Source of the DNA: an uncultured Eubacteriales bacterium
GTDB taxonomy: Bacteria; Bacillota; Clostridia; Lachnospirales; Anaerotignaceae
NCBI GenBank assembly: GCA_900546215.1
Contig: URCD01000118.1
Span: 1-6,543 of the forward strand
Direction: 5' to 3'
Length of the DNA stretch: 6,543 nucleotides
Below the pieces are notes generated by a model that ran no database searches, had not been told where the DNA came from, and was given only the letters and a program-made list of their open reading frames with translations. The position numbers and the translations under genes are program-made. Every line of letters starts with the position of its first letter. Within the stretch, counting starts at the first letter, position 1. Positions 6,406 through 6,543 of the stretch are shown one piece after another.

Positions 6406-6434
6406 AGAATATCATAACACCGGATAAAATGCAA
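6406..6434 (-). promoter_or_regulatory. Promoter of the TetR/amidohydrolase operon
   Basis: Two overlapping readings exist on the minus strand. One is an extended -10, TGTTATGAT (6411-6419). The other pairs TTGCAT (6429-6434) with TATTCT (6406-6411) at exactly 17 bp. Either gives a leader of about 35-45 nt. It lies between the tRNA terminator and the TetR gene, the only room for a promoter. Confidence 0.5.
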
Positions 6435-6452
6435 TTACGTTAAAATGCCAAT

Positions 6453-6484
6453 AAAAAAAGCCCGTTAAAAGACGGGCAAAAAAA
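6453..6484 (-). terminator. Rho-independent terminator of the tRNA-Val gene
   Basis: A GC-rich 6-bp stem (6460-6465 with 6472-6477, GCCCGT/ACGGGC) has a short loop and is followed on the minus strand by seven T's. It begins directly after the tRNA 3' end, so the tRNA and the TetR operon are separate transcription units. Confidence 0.85.
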
Positions 6485-6543
6485 TGGGAGTTACAGGGCT
6501 CGAACCTGTGACCCTCTGCTTGTAAGGCAGATGCTCTCCCAGC
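6485..6543 (-). tRNA. tRNA-Val (anticodon UAC), 5' part off the window
   Basis: The minus strand shows the last 59 nt of a tRNA. The anticodon arm is TCTGC-CTTACAA-GCAGA with anticodon TAC (valine, GUA codons). The T arm is ACAGG-TTCGAGC-CCTGT, followed by the acceptor strand AACTCCC and discriminator A. The D-arm end GGGAGAGC is visible; the 5' acceptor strand is beyond the right edge. CCA is not encoded: the next bases are T's. It may belong to a tRNA cluster that continues off the window. Confidence 0.95.

Noticed and set aside
6399..6411. ATAT-N5-ATAT symmetry over the TetR promoter
   Set aside because: The 4-bp arms are themselves self-complementary and common in AT-rich promoters.
1..6543. 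A defence system, mobile element, CRISPR array or phage remnant
   Set aside because: No transposase, integrase, nuclease, direct-repeat array or terminal repeats were seen. The tRNA at the edge shows no duplicated 3' end within the window that would mark an integration site.

Overview
The window reads as ordinary chromosomal DNA of a Firmicute, most likely a clostridial species (Lachnospiraceae-like). The clues are a low-to-moderate GC content, strong AGGAGG-type ribosome binding sites, TTG starts, compact operons ended by hairpin/U-tract terminators, and protein sequences of clostridial style. The species cannot be named from this sequence alone. All supported genes lie on the minus strand, so transcription runs from the right edge to the left edge.

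From right to left: (1) the 3' part of a tRNA-Val (anticodon UAC) with its own terminator. (2) A two-gene unit made of a TetR-family repressor and a 450-residue metal-dependent amidohydrolase that closely resembles 8-oxoguanine deaminase; it ends in a strong hairpin terminator. (3) A two-component system: an OmpR/PhoB-type response regulator starting at TTG, overlapped by a membrane sensor histidine kinase. A long-stem terminator follows. (4) An ABC transporter operon: an ATPase overlapped by 8 bp by a membrane permease that runs off the left edge. The visible C-terminal part of the permease is an extracytoplasmic beta-rich segment that looks like the N-terminal domain of M1-type peptidases. 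It may therefore be a permease/M1-peptidase fusion.

The best unlisted signal is a near-identical 22-nt element (19/22) just upstream of both the response-regulator operon (4367-4388) and the ABC operon (2097-2118). It contains a TTCA / TYCA direct repeat with an 11-bp pitch, as expected for an OmpR-family regulator. My reading is that the two-component system controls both itself and the adjacent ABC transporter, although a terminator separates them. A 7-3-7 perfect palindrome just upstream of the ATPase gene suggests a second layer of control there. The tRNA and the TetR/amidohydrolase unit show no obvious functional link to the transporter module.

No mobile element, CRISPR array or phage gene was seen, and no gap between genes exceeds about 130 bp.
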